Shown piece after piece: positions 7,501 to 10,001 of a stretch of DNA of 10,001 bases. The DNA lies in the NCBI GenBank assembly GCA_964625865.1, contig CAZVEV010000227.1, positions 1-10,001 of the forward strand, given 5' to 3'. Numbering within the stretch: position 1 is the stretch's first letter; each line of letters opens with the position of its first letter. The notes below the pieces were generated by a model. The model did not search any database and was not told the origin of the DNA. It saw nothing but the letters and a program-made list of their open reading frames with translations. The DNA is from CAZVEV01 sp964625865 (lineage in GTDB: Bacteria; Planctomycetota; Phycisphaerae; SM23-33). Made by a program: the position numbers and the translations under genes.

Positions 7501-7556
7501 ATCCGAAGTACGAAACTCCAAACAATGTCAGAACACCAAACGGCAATGTCCGAAAC
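7501..7556. repeat. Degenerate 7-bp-periodic intergenic repeat
   Basis: Eight heptads can be laid in phase: ATCCGAA, GTACGAA, ACTCCAA, ACAATGT, CAGAACA, CCAAACG, GCAATGT, CCGAAAC. CAATGTC followed by (A/C)GAA recurs 21 bp apart (three heptads), which supports the period. The composition differs from the flanking genes, being A-rich and low in T. It lies between the 558-aa gene and the ThuA-like gene and resembles the heptad tract at 1164-1212. Confidence 0.5.
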
Positions 7557-7581
7557 GGGAGCATCACGGGGGCGGCCAAAC

Positions 7582-7589
7582 AGAAGGAG
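7582..7589 (+). promoter_or_regulatory. Shine-Dalgarno deciding the ThuA-like start
   Basis: AGAAGGAG lies 7 nt upstream of the ATG at 7597. It selects that codon over the in-frame ATG at 7525, which falls inside the heptad repeat and lacks a ribosome binding site. Confidence 0.8.
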
Positions 7590-7596
7590 CGCCGCC

Positions 7597-8466
7597 ATGG
7601 ATGACGTGAGTCGAGGAACGCTCTGGAAGCGATCGGCCATATCGCTTGCGGCTGTCGCCGCCGGCTTGATCGGCCTGGTTTCTGCCGCCTCCCCGGGCGC
7701 CGAGAAGAAGCCCCCTCCGCGGCCGCACGTGGTGTTCCTCATCGGCGAGCGGGAGTACAAGACAGCCGTCTCGCTGCCGGCCTTCGCGAAGAAGCACCTG
7801 GCGCCCCGGGGCCTGCGGTGCACGTTCGTCCACGCCGAGTCCCACTCCGGCGAGGGCAGGAATCGCTTTCCGGGGTTCGACGCGGTCAAGACCGCCGACC
7901 TGCTGTTTGTCTCCGTGCGACGCCGCGCCCTGACCATCGCCCAACTGGACCTGATCCGCGCCCACCTGGCCGCGGGCAAGCCGCTGATCGGCATCCGAAC
8001 GGCCAGCCACGCCTTCCACACGAAGGGCAAGTATCCCAAGGGCCACGCCGACTGGGCCGACTTCGACCCGAGGGTCCTCGGCGGGCACTACACGGGCCAC
8101 CACGGGCGCGGGCACAGAACCAAGGTCACCCTCGCCCCGGGCGCCGCCGAACACGCGATCTGCCGCGGCGTCAAACCGTTTGTCGCCTACGGTTCGCTGT
8201 ACAAGGTCAGCCCGCTGGCCAAGACGGCCCGGCCGCTGCTGATCGGCACGATCGACCGGGCCGCGCCCGAGCCGGTGGCCTGGACGCACCGGTATGGCAA
8301 GGCCCGGATCTTCTACACGTCCCTGGGCTACATCAAGGACTTCGACGACCGCAACTTCACCACCCTGCTGACCAACGCCGTCTTCTGGTCCCTGGACAAG
8401 CCGGTCCCCAAGCCCTCCGCCACGCCAACGCCTCCCAAGGCCGCCGCGTCCACCAGCCGCGACTGA
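7597..8466 (+). CDS. Secreted ThuA-like domain protein
   Basis: The product is 289 aa from the ATG at 7597, set by a strong Shine-Dalgarno. Residues 12-32 form a Sec-type signal peptide (KRSAISLAAVAAGLIGLVSA). The ThuA-like domain (class I glutamine amidotransferase-like fold, trehalose-utilisation family) spans about 43-268. Visible motifs are HVVFLIGEREYKT (44-56), the GIRTASHAF turn (132-140), the LGGHYTGHH histidine cluster (161-169) and PVAWTHRYGKARIFYTSLG (226-244). The His often seen after SLG is Tyr245 here. A Pro/Ala/Ser-rich tail (269-289) ends the protein. ThuA-like proteins are abundant beside sulfatases and glycosidases in Planctomycetota; a sugar-related role is likely, but the reaction is not established for this branch. 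The 14-bp gap to the next gene suggests co-transcription. Confidence 0.9.
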   Translation: MDDVSRGTLWKRSAISLAAVAAGLIGLVSAASPGAEKKPPPRPHVVFLIGEREYKTAVSLPAFAKKHLAPRGLRCTFVHAESHSGEGRNRFPGFDAVKTADLLFVSVRRRALTIAQLDLIRAHLAAGKPLIGIRTASHAFHTKGKYPKGHADWADFDPRVLGGHYTGHHGRGHRTKVTLAPGAAEHAICRGVKPFVAYGSLYKVSPLAKTARPLLIGTIDRAAPEPVAWTHRYGKARIFYTSLGYIKDFDDRNFTTLLTNAVFWSLDKPVPKPSATPTPPKAAASTSRD

Positions 8467-8471
8467 AAGGA
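8466..8471 (+). promoter_or_regulatory. Shine-Dalgarno for the Imm17-like gene
   Basis: AAAGGA begins in the ThuA-like stop codon and sits 9 nt before the GTG at 8481. The ATG at 8473 is only 1 nt away and opens a three-codon frame, so GTG is the better start. Confidence 0.65.
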
Positions 8472-8480
8472 CATGACGCC

Positions 8481-8699
8481 GTGAATCCACTCGGCTTGCT
8501 TTTCGTCGCGATTGGAGTCTTTGCGATGCTCGGGGCGATCTGTGATTGGGAATGGTTCATGAATTCGCGGAAAGGGCGCGGCATGTCGAAACTCTTGACG
8601 CGCACCGGCGCGAGGATCCTCTACACGCTGATCGGCCTGGTGCTGGTGATCCTGGGCACCCTCGGGACGCTGGGCGTAATCGACATGACACCGAAATAG
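8481..8699 (+). CDS. Small two-helix membrane protein, Imm17-like
   Basis: The product is 72 aa from a GTG start with AAAGGA 9 nt upstream. Two hydrophobic helices (about 3-22 and 46-66) flank a short loop: DWEWFMNSRKGRGMSK, then RTGARILYTLIG. The order, size and the 'W-x-W-F-x-N-x-R ... GARI-x-Y-x-x-I/L-G' pattern recall the Imm17 (immunity protein 17) family, 70-80 aa inner-membrane proteins first described beside polymorphic toxins. Start and stop both fall within a larger overlapping frame of the ThuA-like gene, so it is easily missed. It lies 14 bp downstream of that gene and probably shares its mRNA. No toxin gene is visible nearby, so an immunity role is doubtful; a general membrane function is equally possible. 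The family call is from memory of the motif. Confidence 0.78.
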   Translation: MNPLGLLFVAIGVFAMLGAICDWEWFMNSRKGRGMSKLLTRTGARILYTLIGLVLVILGTLGTLGVIDMTPK

Positions 8700-8720
8700 C
8701 CGCCGCACGGGCTGCGGTCC

Positions 8721-8735
8721 TTGGCCTCCGGCCAA
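8721..8735 (+). terminator. Hairpin after the Imm17-like gene, possible terminator
   Basis: TTGGCC (8721-8726) and GGCCAA (8730-8735) form a perfect 6-bp stem with a 3-nt loop, 22 bp after the stop codon. A 5-bp stem CCGCA/TGCGG (8703-8717) precedes it. No T-tract follows. The stem core is the same GGCCAA/TTGGCC pair found after the HzsA-like gene. Confidence 0.3.
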
Positions 8736-8801
8736 TCGCCCGTCACAATACAGGTTGAGATCGTTGACGTCTCCCCCGGTCGGTCTGGCTGAGGACACGT
8801 G

Positions 8802-8843
8802 ATGGACTGCAAAACGACGAATCCGGTGATGGAGACCCACTGA
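8802..8843 (+). CDS. Possible 13-codon upstream ORF coupled to the sulfatase
   Basis: ATG at 8802 encodes MDCKTTNPVMETH and stops at TGA 8841-8843, which overlaps the sulfatase ATG as TGATG. GAGGA (8791-8795) lies 6 nt upstream of its ATG. The arrangement would allow translational coupling, or reinitiation at the sulfatase start. The peptide resembles nothing I recognise, and a frame this short can arise by chance. Confidence 0.3.
   Translation: MDCKTTNPVMETH
8831..8835 (+). promoter_or_regulatory. Shine-Dalgarno for the sulfatase
   Basis: GGAGA lies 7 nt before the ATG at 8843. That ATG opens directly into a twin-arginine signal, so start and ribosome binding site agree. Confidence 0.65.
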
Positions 8844-10001
8844 TGGATCACTGCACTGATACAATTGGTCGAAGGGGTTTCCTCAGATCGGTCGGCCTGG
8901 GCGCAACGGCGCTTGCCTGCCGCGGTCTGACCCGCGCGGCGGAGGGGTCACCGGCCCGGCCGAACGTGCTCCTGATCATCTGTGACGATCTCAATGACTG
9001 GGCGTTGCACCCGCCGGGACACCCGAAGGCCAAAACGCCGAACATGGACCGCCTCCGGCGCAAGAGCGTGAGTTTCTCCAACGCCCACGTGGTCGTGCCG
9101 GTGTGCGGGCCCTCGCGCAAGTGCCTGTTTTCCGGACTGTATCCCCAGACGCTGAATGACTACGGTTTCGCCCGGTGGAAGAGCGTCCCTGCGCTTCGCC
9201 GCTGCGTGCCCCTGCCCCTGCACTTTCGCAACAGCGGATACCGTACCTACGGGACGGGCAAGCTGCTGCACGAGGGGGCCGGCGGGGACTTCTACACCGC
9301 CTACGGGATCGGACCGGACTACGGGCCCTGGCCGTGGTGGGGCAAGGGCAGACCGATGAACACGCCTCACCCCGTCCAGTTTGAAACGTGGAAGAAGCAC
9401 CTTCCGGTCCCGATGCATCGCGACCTGAACTACGGGCCCCTGTCCGACGTGCCCCACTGGAAGAAAGGCGCCATCAAGGGGATCCCCGGTGCCAAGGGGT
9501 GGTACTACGAAAACGGAAAGCCGTTTCGATACGTCGATGACAGTAACCGCGACAGGACACCGGATGAGATATCGGCCGACTGGGCGGTGGATGTCCTGAA
9601 GAAGACACATGACCGCCCCTTCTATCTGGGCGTCGGCTTTATCCGTCCGCACACGCCGCTGTACGCTCCCAGGAAGTACTTCGACATGTTCCCCCTGGAA
9701 GAGATCCAACTGCCACCCTACCGGAAGGACGATCTCGACGATTGCGCCTCGGTCCTTCGCAAGCGCTGGCAGTGGGGGTTCACAAAGTTCGACGCGTTGA
9801 TCAAAGCCGGCGGCGAGAAGGCGTGGAAAGAGTGGGCCCGAGCATATCTGGCGTGCATGGCGTTCGTGGATGACCAGGTGGGCAAGGTGCTAGCCGCCCT
9901 CGACGCGAGCCCCTATCGTGACAATACGATCGTGATTCTGACCGGTGACAACGGATACCACGTGGGCGAAAAGGATTGCATCCAGAAGTGGCATTTGTGG
10001 G
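8843..10001 (+). CDS. Tat-exported sulfatase, iduronate-2-sulfatase type, 3'-truncated
   Basis: There are 386 codons before the window ends inside the gene. Residues 10-27 (RRGFLRSVGLGATALACR) carry a twin-arginine motif and hydrophobic segment, so the enzyme should be exported folded via Tat. The sulfatase domain starts at RPNVLLIICDDLND (Asp48/Asp49, metal ligands). The maturation motif is CGPSR with Cys88, the residue oxidised to formylglycine, and Arg92. DNGYH (Asp369, Asn370) supplies the second metal-ligand pair, with Lys382 shortly after. GYRTYGTGKLLH and VGFIRPHTPLYAPRKYFD match the iduronate-2-sulfatase-like branch of type I sulfatases, common in Planctomycetota. The likely reaction is hydrolysis of sulfate esters on a polysaccharide; the substrate cannot be read from sequence. 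It needs a formylglycine-generating enzyme encoded elsewhere. It lies 143 bp after the Imm17-like gene and may have its own promoter. Confidence 0.93.
   Translation, partial: MDHCTDTIGRRGFLRSVGLGATALACRGLTRAAEGSPARPNVLLIICDDLNDWALHPPGHPKAKTPNMDRLRRKSVSFSNAHVVVPVCGPSRKCLFSGLYPQTLNDYGFARWKSVPALRRCVPLPLHFRNSGYRTYGTGKLLHEGAGGDFYTAYGIGPDYGPWPWWGKGRPMNTPHPVQFETWKKHLPVPMHRDLNYGPLSDVPHWKKGAIKGIPGAKGWYYENGKPFRYVDDSNRDRTPDEISADWAVDVLKKTHDRPFYLGVGFIRPHTPLYAPRKYFDMFPLEEIQLPPYRKDDLDDCASVLRKRWQWGFTKFDALIKAGGEKAWKEWARAYLACMAFVDDQVGKVLAALDASPYRDNTIVILTGDNGYHVGEKDCIQKWHLW

Noticed and set aside
7525..7596. In-frame upstream ATG extending the ThuA-like protein by 24 residues
   Set aside because: It starts inside the heptad repeat with no ribosome binding site and would bury the signal peptide. 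The ATG at 7597 has AGAAGGAG at ideal spacing.
7818..8480. Long plus-strand frame running through the ThuA-like gene into the Imm17-like gene
   Set aside because: Only the part after the GTG at 8481 gives a plausible protein. The upstream part is an Arg/Pro-rich off-frame reading of the ThuA-like gene.
8473..8484. ATG ACG CCG TGA mini-frame overlapping the Imm17-like GTG start
   Set aside because: Its ATG is only 1 nt from the AAAGGA site, too close for initiation, and three codons have no evident role.
7564..8490. 308-codon minus-strand frame opposite the ThuA-like gene
   Set aside because: It is a shadow of a well-supported ThuA-like domain gene; the translation is compositionally biased and carries no motif.

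Overview
The window is GC-rich DNA, strongly biased to G/C at third codon positions. Its gene content points to a member of the Planctomycetota: a hydrazine-synthase-alpha-like di-haem protein, a giant exported NPCBM/discoidin protein, a ThuA-like domain protein, and a Tat-exported iduronate-2-sulfatase-type sulfatase. Nothing visible fixes the class or order. I see no rRNA, tRNA, CRISPR array, transposase or phage gene.

Layout. (1) 1-971 (+): 3' part of an HzsA-like protein with two CxxCH haem motifs. (2) 972-1232: convergent intergenic region holding GGCCAAG-type palindromes and a 7-bp-periodic degenerate tandem repeat. (3) 1233-5645 (-): 1470-aa exported multidomain protein ending in a trypsin/HtrA-like domain plus PDZ, in which the nucleophile serine is replaced by valine. 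(4) 5646-5803: divergent promoter region. (5) 5804-7480 (+): 558-aa exported protein with a small beta module, a TPR-like segment and a second degenerate trypsin-like domain. This one keeps the serine but lacks the histidine and, apparently, the aspartate. (6) 7481-7596: intergenic, with a second heptad-periodic repeat. (7) 7597-8466 (+): secreted ThuA-like protein. (8) 8481-8699 (+): 72-aa two-helix membrane protein of Imm17 type, 14 bp downstream. (9) 8700-8842: leader region with a hairpin and a possible 13-codon upstream ORF. (10) 8843 to the window end (+): Tat-exported sulfatase, truncated by the window edge.

All the larger products appear to be exported, which fits cell-surface or periplasmic handling of (sulfated) polysaccharide. 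The most notable feature is the divergent pair of trypsin-like proteins at 1233-7480. Their catalytic defects are complementary (H+ D+ S- versus H- D- S+), yet the His-site to Ser-site spacing is nearly the same (101 and 103 residues). Both also begin with similar small beta modules. This suggests two related non-proteolytic, or jointly acting, surface proteins. The sequence shows the residues; any joint function is inference.
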